From Amphirosellinia nigrospora (taxonomy: Eukaryota > Ascomycota > Sordariomycetes > Xylariales > Xylariaceae): a stretch of DNA of 64,000 bases. Shown here piece after piece: positions 34,514 to 47,500 of the stretch (positions are counted from its first letter, which is position 1; every line of letters begins with the position of its first letter). The DNA is taken from positions 11,257,569 through 11,321,568 of the forward strand of contig SCHM01000002.1 in assembly GCA_004123355.1 (NCBI GenBank), read 5' to 3'. The notes under the pieces were generated by a model. It was not told the origin of the DNA. It did not search any database and was given only the letters and a program-made list of their open reading frames with translations. A program made the position numbers and the translations under genes.

Positions 34514-37500
34514 GGTGACTACTGCTGTCGACCTTGCGTTGGGTCTACCTCTTCAAATTGATGATGAGCCGGAAGGTTCAGTCCTGACCCAGGTCGATCC
34601 CAAGCGTACGTATGAGTTTCCCAAACTCTTTCGCAAAGGCACGCCAAAACCCAAAAGCCCAAAAACCCAAAAACTCCCAAGCAAGCTCGCGAGCGCGATA
34701 GACAATGTTTAAATAGGTACCAAAGCCTACGCCGCGCTCTTGGCGCATGCTCCAACTGATTAGATAGGCATTCCTCTGCTTCCAGAAAACGGGCCAGGTG
34801 TATTGTTAGCTCGAAAACCCGGTAGCTGACAGAACAGTTGAACCTATCATGATGTTCGCGCGCATCACGCCTTGCCTGAAAAGCCAGGAGCATCGGAAAT
34901 GCCCAGCCTTGGCTAAGCCTTGGCGAGGTTCAGCATCATTTGCAGCTCCCAGGCGACGTGGGCGCACGTGGGGATCTAGAGAGCGATAGACAGTAAGCAG
35001 GCATTATCGTCTAAGGCCATGTTGTGAGCATTGGGATGAAATCTTTCGAATTTCTGTCAGCCTGCTTGTTCTGGCGGTTGTCTTGATTGACCGCTCGGTT
35101 ATCTTTTTTCTCCTGGGTGAAAAGCACCAAGATAGATGGTTAGGATCCACTGATAAAAGATGCTGGAGAGCCCCAAATTGATTTTCAGCAATCCGGCCCA
35201 GAGAATGGGCACCAGATACCGTCATACTTAGGCCTCTGCGCCATCTGGGCAAGCAACGGGACAAACTTGTTGCGGCACGAAGGGCAAATCGGCAACCGAC
35301 AAAAGGCGAATAACGACTATAGGTCTAGTTTCACAGGGTCTCTCTGGCTAAGGTTTTGATCAGCAGCAACAGATAACTAATCCCGATGATCATCTCAAGG
35401 ATGTTGGTTTCTAGTAGGTCAAAGTGAAGATGTACAGCAACAGGAGTTAGGTGCTGTAGGTCGTGCGAGGTATGCTGTTGTTGTTGTCGCGTGCTCGAAA
35501 CACGATATATGTCATGTTCAAACCGACTATAGCTTATTACCGGCTGCCATATGTAGCGTGATGTTGCGCGCCAGCGACGAGAGTGGTTTGACGGATGATT
35601 GGAAAAGAGCAAAGGATGCTGAAACGATCCAAAGCCGCAGACTTGGGATACATACTACAAGGTGGCGGCGACGAGCGGCTCTGCCCCCTCACGTCCCTTT
35701 TCTTAGCCGGCGCGTAAGAGGCTGCGTTGTCCCGACCCGGCGTTACGCCGTGGCTGCGGTAGGCTGGGTTGACTGGAATTTATAGGGAAATGGATCTGAC
35801 ATGCATCCGTCGCGAATAATGCTAAGTAATCCGGTGTTCCAACATAGATAGTATTCGACACAGACAGTGCAATGACAACAGTGCAGAGTAAAAGGGTACA
35901 TTGCCAATTCTGGGCGTGCTTCATAATTGAGGCACGAGCGTCGGTTATGCACCAGGGAAAGATATCACGGGAAAACTGAAAAAGAGGCGAAAATAAAACA
36001 AGGCATGTCCCATATATGCCGGTGGCCACAAAGTGATAAGTATACGGGCGAATACAATGAATGTATAAGGTAGATGGGTGATGTGATGCTATTCAAAACT
36101 GTACCCCTTCCCTACCTACAGCGTCTAGGGAGAGGTACGCTAATAGACCCTGCATGATCAAATCGATCCGAGGCCGGTTGAACGAGACGAAACATGCCCA
36201 TTGAGGCGCAGTTCGACTTCCATGTTCGCGCAACACGAACTTCTGACACGCTCAAGGCTCAACAAAATTTAATTGGGTCATGGTCATGCTGCCGCGCTTG
36301 CTGAGAGAAAGAGAGAGAGAGCTCTTGGCCATGAGAAAGACTAAGTACCTACCTAACATGGACTCGGAAAGTTCCGTTCTATTGGGGATGCCTAAAACCA
36401 GGTCGATTTTGAGCCATTGCCCTCGCCATCATATCCACAACTTGTAAGTAGTCTTGACTCCTCCTATCTTGACTAGCTATAATAAAATAAATTAGAGGAT
36501 TCCGGGTGTTTTATTTAAGAAGACTTGAATACTATAGGTGAACTTGCTGCGAAATTGAGTGGTTGTACTGTGTTGCTCTTGTTTCTACTACGTACGTCTT
36601 GCCTTCTTCGTACTCGGTTTTGCTAGAAGCCAATCAGATCCCAGGAATTAGCTGTATCAAGCCTAATAAGGTAAAAGAGAATAAATACAGTACTTACGTG
36701 CTAGGTATAAACGGGCCGCTAACCTACTCCCTAAGCATTTTAGCCGCTCCCCTCCTTATTAACCCACTTACAGAGCGTTACAGCATGCGTGTCCCTTATG
36801 CACTTGCTTCATGCTGTGCGTAGATTTTATGATACCATAGTTAGGTAGGTACATTGGGGAGATAAGAGAGTGAAGAAAGACAGAAATAACCTTGTTGACT
36901 GTGTCGGATCAATCCAGCCATTATTACATATTACATCACCAGTAACCAATTCATTCCTCACACCACACTATCTCGGCCGATCTTCTTCGCCTCCTGTATT
37001 TCCCAGCACACTACTACGCGTCCATACTTTCCACCACACCTCTCGCTTCTTCTCCGTTGGACTATCGCATGATTCATCTCCACCCGATCGGCCTGTCTTG
37101 TTGCTGCTCCTGGATTCCAGTCCCCGTCATTCTTGCTGCTACTTTACGTGTCCCATATCAGCAATACGATATATACCCCTTGTTATCACTTTCCACACAA
37201 AGCATTCTTGCGCTCTGCTGGTCTTTGACCTTTCATCATTCACTCTGCTCAGTTCACTTTCGCTACCTTTCGCTCTTTTCATCCCTCCTCTATTTCGTGC
37301 CCCTGGGAGCATCAACCTACTTGCTCCCCGCCACCCAGGACACTAAGGTATAATAAATGCTCGTAGAAGAGGCTGGTCGAGAACATCCCCTGACTGAATC
37401 GAACTGAATCCTCTGGTCCCCACCGTCTACGAGCCCTTGGGTCCAGAATCCCTGCACTCCGGCCTGGGTCCAGATTCTGATAGGTATTTATACTACTGCT

Positions 37501-37770
37501 GGTCTAGCTTATGCTGGAAGTACGATAGGCTAAGCATCGCTCAAGAAACAGGGGTCGACACCTCCCTCCACTCCACGCCAAGCCGCGTCGATATTTCCAA
37601 GGTTGGGGTAGCTCTCGTGGTAATTGTACCACCAGCTTTGGGGATTAATATCGAGTCCCCTCCCTTTCCAATTCGACCCATTTCCTTGTCCAAGCCAAGT
37701 GCATTGTGCCCAATTCTCTCCTCCTAATTGATGCCATAACAAATTAAACAACAACACAACATCCGTCACC
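34514..37770. other. Gene-poor stretch; right end is the BAR-gene leader
   Basis: No gene recognised. A GA-rich repeat lies at about 36302-36320. From about 36940 to 37330 the plus strand is strongly C/T-rich, which fits a long 5' leader or promoter of the BAR-domain gene. Confidence 0.5.
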
Positions 37771-39298
37771 ATGGTCTTCACGAGGAAGATCGATCGCGCC
37801 TTTCAATGGGCTGGCGAGAAGATGGGCCATGAGGCAAGATCACACATTCCGATGACTTCAAAGTGCTCGAGACGGAGATGGCTTTACGATACGATGGTGT
37901 GTTCCTCTCTCTCTCCTTCCTCTGCCCTACTACGAGCTCTCAGGCTATTCATTGCTAACATCTACCTCTCTGGACAGGCATGGACCGTCTCCAGAAGTCG
38001 ATGAACGTCTATATGAAATCCCTCTCACGCCGCGGAGGAGACCTTCGAGGACAAAGAGAAGGGACTACCCGTCAGCTATCTAGGCCGAACCATGATTTCC
38101 CACGGTGAAGACTTCGAGCCAGACTCCGAGTTCGGCAACTGCTTGATTGGTATGTTTTCCTAGCCATCAGGGCCGCATTGTCGTCAAAAAGCGAGCATTA
38201 GCTAATGGCGAATCGCTGTGTGCAGCTATGGGTAGAGCAAACGAGCGCATTGCCGGGATACAGGAGAGCTATGTTGCCCATGCCACATCGTACTGGCTAG
38301 ATGGTTAGAGCGGTCGCTGGCAATGATGAGGGAGTACCAAGTTTGTCTCCCCCCTATCTCGCAAACCTCCTGTAAATGAGGATGAGTATAAACTAACGTT
38401 CATCGCGTGTAGTCTGCCCGCAAGAAGCTCGAGAGCCGTCGCCTAACATACGAAGCGAGTGTCGGCAAGATGCAAAAGCGAAGCGTGAAGATTTCCGGCT
38501 CGAAGACGAGCTTCGAGCATCCAAAGCGAAATACGAAGAGTCATCCGAGGACGTCTATCGCCGCATGATGGATATCAAGGAAGCCGAAGCCGACTCGGTT
38601 CGGGACCTGGGTAGCTTCCTAGATAGTGAGCTAGACCACTATGAACGATGTGCTGAAGAACTTCGGAGAGTCAAGAAGGAGTGGTGGCCACCCAGGCACA
38701 AGCAACATCAGGCTCCAGGACGTCTGATTTTGGTGGCGTCAGGCGTCCGACGAACCGGTCCTACTCCGAGAATGAGCGCACCGACAGGTGGGCTGGTCGG
38801 CAGGACGCCTCGGATCGCGAGACGACTCCCGAGCCAGTGCGGATGCCCATTCGATCCAACTACTCCCTGGGAGAAGTACAACGGCCCCGGATTGCCTCCT
38901 CGTCCCGGCATGAGTCGCGCCTCCACGTACCGCGATCCTCCCCAACCCCTGTGCCGGAAATATCTGTTCGCCAGACGAGTACCTGCCTACCAATGTTGGC
39001 AGCCTGCGCAACAATTTGCGTCCATCGGCAGGATCCAGACTAATCAGAATCTGAGCCCCGATTGTTTTGGTGACGACTATGACACGGCGACAGCAGTGGC
39101 AGTCCGGATACGATCGCAGTGAGAGCCCTGCCACCAGCTACGGAAGTCTAAGCCGAACTACGAGCAACAACGCACTTCGGCCTACCATCCAGCGACATCG
39201 ACGACGGGTGGCGTCAAAAAGGCGCCTCGCCGCCGCCTCCGAGCCGATCGAAGAAGCCGCCGCCGCCCATCCCGGCAAAGCGAGACGTCGCGTATTAG
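37771..39298 (+). CDS. BAR-domain membrane-bending protein with proline-rich C-terminus
   Basis: The start MVFTRKIDRAFQWAGEKMG is typical of fungal BAR adaptor proteins related to endophilin B and fission-yeast Mug137. The BAR domain continues through DDFKVLETEMALRYDG, MDRLQKSMNVYMKSLS, YLGRTMISHGEDFEPDSEFG, AMGRANERIAGIQESYV, RKKLESRRLTYEASVGKM and EAEADSVRDLGSFLDSELD. A Ser/Arg-rich linker and a proline-rich tail (PPPPSRSKKPPPPIPAKRD) follow; the tail is a likely SH3 target. Introns seen: 37896-37978 (GTGTGT...GACAG), one starting at 38151 (GTATGT to GCAG) and one about 38340-38412 (GTTTGT to GTAG). The frame must be restored at seven or so places, mostly single missing bases. That is the highest density in the window, so either the consensus is especially poor here or the gene is a recent pseudogene. 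BAR dimers curve membranes in endocytosis and in mitochondrial or autophagic trafficking. Confidence 0.75.
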
Positions 39299-39927
39299 CC
39301 GTGGGAATGTGTTGTAGGTAGTAGGCGGCGTGTGCAAATAGTACATTATTGCTTAGCCTGGTAATTGGTATTGATAGCAGTGTGGCGGTCAACAGCGGGT
39401 AAAATTGGTGATGCATTGTCATTTTGGGGTGATGGGTTGGTCCGAATGTCGCTTATCAGTGTACACATGAACCCTGGGGGGTCTTTTGCCGGCGTTTGCG
39501 CGTTAGACGGGATACGGGCTCGCTAGAGCTTCGGGTGCACTATAGCAAAGGATGACGCGGACTGGTTCCTCTCGTCCTAGGTTACCAATATATTTCTTCG
39601 AACTGATCCTGATGTCTATATACGTGGTATTGTATCCCTATCCGCCTACGTGGAAGCGAATCGTCAGACCATGATAAGAGTTACAGCCGAAGGAGGTTAT
39701 ATGGCAAATGTCGCGCTTTGTTGATTGATTATCTTTTGATGAATTGATATGGATGGGTTTCATATCAGGTAACCCCCCTTCGCTAAAAATGTCTAGATTA
39801 TATATACCAGTTGGGCAATGTGTGCTAGGCTCCATCTGTGAAGCCTTGTCTCAACTGAACATGTCCTAAGCCTCCTGTTTCTTTACACGCCGTGTCTCAT
39901 TCCATTCCGTCCGCTCTTCAAGATAGA
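39299..39927. other. Convergent 3' flanks
   Basis: Between the BAR-gene and oxygenase 3' ends. No gene seen. Confidence 0.45.
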
Positions 39928-41345
39928 TTACGCCATCAGGGCGATATGTTTCAGTTCCCTGGAGCGTAATTCAATTCAGCACCAAGTCCACCTCAGGGGA
40001 GAAGACAAATACAGACGACCAGAAAGAAGGGAGAAGCCAAGAAAAAGGGAAGGAGGGTGAGGGGGAAACGTACTGCTGCACCTGTTCTCCGACCTTCATC
40101 GCCGGATACGTCACGACGCGGCCCTCGTCGCGACCGAGGTTCATCTGCTCGGCGCGCACGGCGCGCGCCCTCTCCTCGAGGGCCGGGATGGGCGCCAGGT
40201 CGAAGTCGCTCGCGAGGGTCCAGAAGAAGGTGCTGCTGATGCGGATGCGGGGACGGTCCGGGGCCTCGGCGCGGCGGCGGGCGACGGCGGCCAGCGTGCC
40301 GTCGTTGACGACGACCTCGTGGAACCCGGCCTTGACGAGCCCGCCCGTGACGTGCTCGAGCTGCTTGCCCGCCTGCACGAGCAGGTGGTTCCCGCCGCCG
40401 GGCGGGATGGCCACGGCCATCTTGCGCCCCGTGTTCCGCGCCCAGATGTGCAGGCCGGGTACCGGCTGCGCCCGTGGATGGTGAGGAAGTTGAGGTCCGT
40501 GTGGAACCCGGCTAGGATCGTGTCCTTTTCGCCGTATTTTTCTAGGTCTGAGGCTGTTGGGGCTAGGAGGTGCGGGCTGTAATGGGTGAGTAGGCGTATT
40601 GATGGAATTGGGTGTATTATATGTGCAAGGTAAGGGGGAATGGGGAGTGATGGCCGTTGCTTACCCGTATCGTCCCGCGTCACTGAATGTTTCGGCAGGC
40701 AAACCCATGCCGACGGCGGCCATCTCAGCGAGGCCGGTAACACTAGAAACAGCAAAGTGAGCCAGGCCGTCTCCTATCGTACATCATTTCTACTGAAGGA
40801 CAGGACACTCACGCGCTCTTCATACTGCGACCCCACTTCTCCATGACGGGGGTCCAGCGCTCGCGGATGCCGTCGGCGGCCGGGACGACGTTGTCGGCGT
40901 TGAGGCCGGGGAAGCGCGTCTCGTAAGGGGGGACCTCGCCCATGCGCCAGAAGAAGCGGCACTTGGGGTCGGGGGCGTGGGCGCCGACGTCGAGGGGCCG
41001 CTCGGCCGGCAGCAGGCGGCGGATGACGTCGAGGCACGGCTCGTCGACGGCGCACTTGGGCCGCTCCGTGTTCTCGAGCGTCACGCCCACCTGGAAGCTC
41101 ACCTCGGGCCGCAGGTCCGCGCGCAGCGCCGCGGCGGGCTGCGCGAAGTAGTCCTCCATCAGGTCGAGGAAGCGCGCGTTGTCGGCCTCGTCCACCCGGC
41201 TGTCGCGCAGCACCAGCGCCCCGTAGGCGATGAGGGCCTCGGCGGCTCGCGCGCACTCGGCTTGCGCCGCGGCCGAGTCGCGCGAGTGGAGGAATATGTC
41301 GAGGTCGATGATGGGGAGGTCCATTGCTGGTTCTGGGAGTGTCAT
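39928..41345 (-). CDS. 2-oxoglutarate/Fe(II) oxygenase, isopenicillin-N-synthase-like
   Basis: Four exons: 41345-40813, 40742-40665, 40576-40074 and 39958-39928, with GT-AG introns and matching phases. The protein is 381 residues once one base is added near 40460 (C run). The N-terminal domain begins LPIIDLDIFLHSRDSA (DIOX_N type) and contains YFAQPAAALRADLRPEVSFQ. The catalytic core has AGFHTDLNFLTIHG with the iron-binding His-x-Asp (around residue 229), followed by GLHIWAR and KMAVAIPPGGGNHLLVQAGK. The distal His is in KAGFHEVVV (around residue 291). The end VGEQVQQELKHIALMA is like other members and confirms the tiny last exon. Such enzymes oxidise small molecules, often in specialised metabolism. 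The Zn2Cys6 regulator starts about 1 kb away in the opposite direction, so the two could share a promoter region. Confidence 0.85.
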
Positions 41346-42372
41346 TTTGTCTGTCTGTCTGGTTTAACCTGTTACTTTCGTTGTTGTCGCGGTTGTCGTC
41401 GTCGTCGTCGTCGTCGTTTAAGTGAGGTGGGGTCGAAGGATGGGGATGTGCGAATAACCCCTCCTAGTGCGGTGGAAGATGCGCGCGGAGGATTCCGAAT
41501 TCAAGTTGGCTTTCTCGGTTTCCTTGATCTAATCGCCTGCATATGAGATGGAGAATCTACAATGTTTGTGTAAGGAATGGGCACATGTTCGCCTCCCTTA
41601 TATAGACAGTACGGCGCATTACCTTGGGTGGGTAAGGTAGGTTAGGTACCTAGTGAATGTTAGAAACGACCTCGGGAGGGTCCTACGGCTTTCTTGGCGG
41701 GTAATCTAGATTCACTTGTCGATTCCAACTGTTCATGGCAAGTGGTATTGTACAGGACTCGTTCTTTTGTTTTTGTTTCCCCCCCTCTATTGCGCCTGGG
41801 ACAACAATATCCGCCGGCTACAGCCGCTTTCCGAGGGGCAGCGTTCGAGGCGTCTTACCACAGTTCTCATGCGCCCAACAAATCGGGCATAGCTCGTCCG
41901 AAGGTGGCTACTACCTTCAGATTCTAGAGCGCTAGATATGGCGCGCGAAAGATTAAGTTGCACTCGTCTAGGCTTGTATGTAGTAATTGGCAATCTGACC
42001 TGAAATTCTGAAATTCCGAATTCGATCCTCTCGTTTTACGGTTTTTTTTTTTTTTTTTTTTGAAAAGGTAAATAAAAGGTTAATCTGTAGCGTGGAACAA
42101 CATACTCGCAATAGACGGGCTACCCCGCATTGGTAGCATCGATATCAATATCCACTAACTATCCCATCTCTAATGTATGCTTCTTTTCCAGACTGCATAC
42201 TGTGCTATGCAAAATATCATCAAACCTCACCTTGGCGGTATCCCCAAGACGAAATGGTATTATCGCCAAAATATATTGCTTACGTTAGAAAGGTAGTACC
42301 TCTACGTTAGATCCTACTAAAGGCTGACAATGTCTCTCGCTCGAATGGTACCCGAGTCGCGGAGTCTTCTCA
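41346..42372. other. Divergent promoter region with microsatellites
   Basis: Upstream of the oxygenase (minus) and the regulator (plus). It holds a (GTC)7 run at 41395-41415, a GGTAGGTTAGGTACCTAG motif near 41636-41653 and a run of 20 T at 42042-42061. No gene seen. Confidence 0.55.
42042..42061 (+). repeat. Run of 20 T
   Basis: Uninterrupted poly-T in the divergent intergenic region. Long A/T runs in fungal promoters keep nucleosomes away, so a promoter role is possible; its exact length is uncertain because homopolymers are error-prone. Confidence 0.7.
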
Positions 42373-43703
42373 ATGACATTCAGGCGAACGAGAACAGGCT
42401 GCTTGACGTGTAGGGAGGATGGGTATAAATGCGATGAAAAGAAGCCTTTCTGCGGCCGATGCGTCCGATTGGGGAAAGACTGTAAGGGTTACGGCCTCAG
42501 GCTCAAGTGGCAGAGCCCCATGAAAGCGGATAGGAGCCCCGAGGAACAACGCAGACGAAAGGCCTCAACTACCGCCTTGGCAAGACGACCGACCCAGCAC
42601 TCGGTAGCATCAGCTTCACCACGGGTTATGAGCAGTGGGCTTTCGCCACAACACGCGTACTTGCTCGACCACTGGTCAACCACGCTGGCCTCGTTGATTA
42701 CCATGGCACCGTCAACACAAGGCCAATTCCATACTCACATTACGCCCATGATGGCCCATTCGCCGTCTCTTCGCTCGGCTGTATGCTTCATGGCGGCACA
42801 TCACCTTAGCGTCTTGAGAGCCGAGCCCTCACTGAGGAACGCCGCGACTCAGCACCAAATTGACGCCGTTTCCTCGTTACGGAAAACCATAAACACCGAG
42901 AGTCCCCTGGTTTCTCTCGCCATCATCATGATTCTGCAGACCACCGACCGGCTTTTCACGACCAATTCCGGCGTGAACCATCTCGAGGGGGCCAAGGCGA
43001 TTATCCAACAAGCCGGTCCTAGGGCATGGGACTGCGACATCGGCGAATTCCTGCTGAATCTCTGCTACTACCACGACGCTGGCGTCTCAGTCTCTAGGAG
43101 GACCCCTCCTATCCTAGGTCGCGCGGGCGACACCTCCTACCTCGAAGGGATAGATCCCGCGCGCGCTCTAAAGCTCTTATGGGCGACCGTCGGCCAGATC
43201 AGTAGCATGGGTAGCCAAGGTCGGGGCTTCTCGACGCCCAGGGAGAAGCCATCGAAGCCGTCCTCCGGGCCCTTGATTCTTACACAAGCCGTACAGATGA
43301 CACAGTCCAGACAGTCCACGCCTATAGAGAGGCTGCATACATCTACTTGCACCGAGTCTGGCACAATGTCGGCTCTCCGCACCCAGGGACCCTCAAGCAC
43401 GTGAGGGAGTGTCTCAACCACCTATTCCAGGTCTCCGTCTCTTCACCGCTCGTCTCGACTCATGCGTGGCCCCTCTGGACGGCGGGCTGCGAGGCCATAG
43501 ACGGGGAACTGCGCGATCGCGTCAGGGAGAGAGTCAGGGCCATGTACGAGCTGCGGCGTCTGCCGTCGCTGTCGAGGCTGGGGCAAGACATCGAGGACAT
43601 CTGGAAGATCAAGGACGAGGAGCGAAGCGCGACTGGCGTCGACAAGGTCGACTGCGTCCTGGCTATCCTTGCCATACGGAAGAGGGGTGCCGATCTCGTA
43701 TGA
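42373..43703 (+). CDS. Zn2Cys6 transcription factor with fungal-specific domain
   Basis: The start at 42373 gives MTFRRTRTGCLTCREDGYKC, and the zinc binuclear cluster is complete: CLTCREDGYKC, then CGRCVRLGKDC. A basic linker (EEQRRRKA) follows. The rest resembles the fungal-specific regulatory domain of the Fungal_trans_2 type: LLDHWSTTLASLITM, SLRSAVCFMAAHHLSVLRAE, TPLVSL-like SPLVSLAIIMILQTTDRLF, FLLNLCYYHDAGVSVS and HAWPLWTAGCEAID. No intron is needed. One base is missing near 43205-43225, after which the frame runs through AQGEAIEAVLRALDSYTSR to the stop at 43701-43703. The corrected length is 443 residues. The neighbours suggest it could control the adjacent oxygenase; that is inference from position only. 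Confidence 0.85.
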
Positions 43704-44532
43704 GCTGGGGACACGTCGTGAAAGACGGGGTGCTCTTTCGTGTTGCATCTAGAGCTGTCCTTGCTTCCTGCATGACTGAACACACGCTACCCAGAGTACT
43801 AAACAATTCTCTGTTCCGTAGGCTTTATAGAACCACGCCCTGTGCCTTCCCTATACACCCGATTGGGTTTCAATAAAGTGACCTCAAAATGCTTCATTCG
43901 GTTTCTTGGTTTACAAGTATAGTGCAGGGTGGATTCTGGGTTCCAATAAAGGAGATGACAGCGAGGCGGCCAACACGTGATGCTAAGATGTTTTTCTATG
44001 TCACGGGACCATGGGACTGGTGATCTCTTTAGGGACATTTGTGGCTTCGGTCAAGCTGTATGTCTTGCTGATAGATAAGTTTGGTGTGGGTCGTGTCTTG
44101 CATTCTTAAGTCACGCTGTCAACTTTGTACATTTAGATTTCTTAATCCCTTGATACCATTAATCCTCCCGATTCGGACCGACCCTAGCCCATGATACCCC
44201 TTGCCTTCCTAAATACGAATAATATTTACCAACCGATGCCCAGTAAGACCAAAATCCATGTGGCTCTCTTTGACCTCAGAACTTCTAAGGACTAGAGAAC
44301 TTCTGTATCCCTCATTATTCAATAACAATCACATCTTGAAAGTACTTTGGACGCTATCTATTGTTCCAAGATGCTTTGTGATTTTTGGGTCATTATTATA
44401 CGCCGACTAGCGATAGGCTTATACAAAAAGCTTCCTCTTATCCAGTTAGATACATTACCTCATGCAATATGGCGGCAGAAAGTTGAAAAGTCAGGTGAGA
44501 GTGGAAGGGCCTAGGTTTGGGGGGGTAACGTT
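43704..44532. other. Convergent 3' flanks
   Basis: Between the regulator and the NLR 3' ends. A/T-rich in the right half. No gene seen. Confidence 0.5.
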
Positions 44533-47500
44533 TCAGCGACGCTTCTTTCGGGAGAAATGTTTCTTTTTGAAAAGAGCCATTATCCAACCCCAAATTTTCC
44601 CGCCACAGTACGTAAAGAAGACACTCAAGATACTACCAAGAGCAAAAGTGAATAATGGGTTTCGCAGCACTGATCGTACCCGGGTAATTACCTGCTCTGC
44701 TGTAACTTTCCCTCTGTCCAGGCCAGTGTCTTCCGATTCACCGACTACGTCTTCGACTCTTATTGAATCTCTTGGTGGTGTTTCTTCTCCATCCGGGGTA
44801 GACTCGAGTAACTCCGCACTCGAGGCTGTTACCTCCTGCTGGGTGAGGGGGGTTTGATCCAATAGAGCTAGTAAACTCTCTTTGTTCGGTACCTCAGAAT
44901 TAGATATGTAACTTCTCAGCGTGACCGGGCTGTCGTCAAACTGCTTTAACGCGTGCTCAAACCTTCGCGAACATGTAGGCGCCGTCGCCCTGTATCTGCG
45001 TCATCTTGTATTAGGCGGGATGACCTTAACTTCCAGATACCCCTTGCCAGAGTATGACAGCGAAACATCTCTATGTGCGCCAGATTCGAGGAATATCTGA
45101 ACACCCTCGGCTACGTAGGGGTCGCGGAGAAGGTTGTCGTGCTCGAGATAGCTCGTTAAGAAAATAGTCCAGAGGCTTACGTCCCCGTGTATCTGGTTTG
45201 GGGAGCACCCTTGCTGGAAAATCCACCTGAGAATTCTATTCTGTTCATAGTGGCTCGGGCCACTTTCCCTATCCCGAAAAGAGTGACCAGGACAAGACTG
45301 GCATATTCGACTTCGTCAACTGCAAAGGAGGATGGTCGACTTGTACTGGTAAAGTATTGGCGAAGGCCCATTCTTGCCGCGTAATGCGAAACTGACAAAA
45401 ATTCCACCATGATGGACTGCCCGCCGACGTCAATCGCCCACCGCCCTGTGTGAACATCGTGATGATCGAACCCAGGTTTGAATCGTCGAATGTACATTAT
45501 TTGGAGGTTCCATAGGGCCGGCATGAACTTCTCGGAGTCCGGGCCCAGGCGGGCAAGGTGCGAGATTGTATGTTCTAACTCTGCGGGGAAGTGAGGGTGG
45601 GAATGCGCTGGCTCTCTTGAGTATAGCAGAGCCGTCTCAGCGACCAGAGTTTGATAGATGGCGTTAAATACGTCGAAGCTCTGGAGTCGAGCGGATCGTT
45701 CGTCCTCCATCTTGCTTCTAAGCAAGAATTCGTGGACCGAGCGGTGAGTGAGTCTGACCTCTCCCCCTAGTGGCCGATTATCAGAATTCACGATTTCCAG
45801 GAGGCCCTTGCACCGTTTGTACAATTGCCGCCGGGCTTTTTCGAGCCGTGGCACAAAATCTTGGTGAGAGAAAATCTGGTCTTCGAAGTCGAGCTTCGAT
45901 GCAAATTCAGGGTCGTGATTGTATTCGTCCAGCAGCGAATACCTGAACAGAGACAAGTGTGGATCTGTTTCACTCTCCAACAAGCTCAAAATGATGGCAA
46001 ATGTCTGTGCAGATTGATCCCTATCTGATATGTGAATGGAATCGAACAGTTGCTGCAATAGGTCTTCTATTTCTGGAGGGGTGAATTCGAGTTTACGTTG
46101 CAGTTCTTCAAACGTGTCTTGATGATCGCAGGCATCATCTAACATCTGAACTACCAGAGCTACCCACAGGAAGACGCCACTAGCGCGTTCCTCGACTTGA
46201 GTAATCAGGATATCCTCTTCCCCCTCGGGCTTTTCTAGGGCAAGATAGTGATGGTTTCTCTCCAGCTTCTTGCGGACAAAAGTAAGGATATCGCCACATG
46301 TCAAGTCTTGTAACTTGAGGCCATGGGACCCCTGAAAGCTGTCTTGGAAAACAATATATTCCCTGCTAGACACGCCGACCTTGATATTGACAGGGGATTT
46401 CTTTGTCCAATCTGAAAGTAGGCTGTTTAACGTTTTGTATCCTTCGTCGCGGCTCTCGCGGAACTCGTCGAGACCGTCGATGAATAGGCAGAAGCAGTGT
46501 TTCCCGCCCTGGTTACTATGTTCCAAAAGCCGGTTAAACGCATCACGTATCTCGTCTCCATCAAAATTAAGCTGGACAGCTGCCTGCCACGGTAGCCCCC
46601 TGACTAGGGACCATTGTTGGGGGAAAGTCCTTTGTATCAGCTCGGGGCACTGCTCAAACACCTCGAAAAGAAGCGTCCGAACCATCGCAGTGATAGAGTT
46701 CTCCATCTCTGACCCAGTGCGCCAGAAGAAGAATTTGCTGACCACCAGTTTCCTGTCCTCTGCCCAGGACTCCAGATATTGCTTTGTTCGTTGATGCTTG
46801 TGTAGGAACTTCATTAGAGTTGACTTTCCTGCTCCAGGCTTGCCAGCGATATGGAATATCCCGTTGCCAGACTCCAGCCATTCTGTGAAAATGCATCTGC
46901 CTCTGAGCGCTCTGTCGTCTTTTTGTGGGTTTCTCGAATATCCACTCGAACGTGTCGGAAAAGGCTTTTCCTACTTGCCTATATCGCCGATGCATCTCCG
47001 GGAAAAAAGGCAATTCAAAATACGATGATTGGCAATTGAGTCTAACGCGGTATCAGAAAGCTTTAGTAGACTTGCTAGTTCAGCCTCCGCCTCGGTGCCC
47101 AAGTGGCTGAGGGTTACTCCTTTTGTAGGGCACCGACATGTTTCTGTAGACTCGCCAACTGAGTCTCGTTCGCGAGTCCCGTCTGGGCGAGGTGTCGGAG
47201 GGTTCTGACCGTGTCGGAACCCATCGTGATGGTCAATTGTATCTGTAGCAATTTACGACACTCCTCTACCTGCGCCTTGAGCTGCTTTTTCTCCTTTTCG
47301 TTCCCACCAGCTCGCAGTGCCGCCGCGGCGCTGCTGCGGCGCGAATGCGGTTCCTTCGCCTTGATGCGCCCCAGCACGACGAGCAGCTGCTTCGCGAGAG
47401 CGTCGCACTTGGTGGCGATGCGATCGAGCGCCTTATCGGCATTACTCTGCTCGGAGCCCGGCTTCGTGCAAACCATCGCGTCCGAGAGCCGGGAGAGCTC

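Noticed and set aside
40977-41546. Plus-strand open frame of 189 residues opposite the 2-oxoglutarate oxygenase
   Set aside because: Shadow of the GC-rich oxygenase exon 1; no motifs, and the real gene is certain on the other strand.
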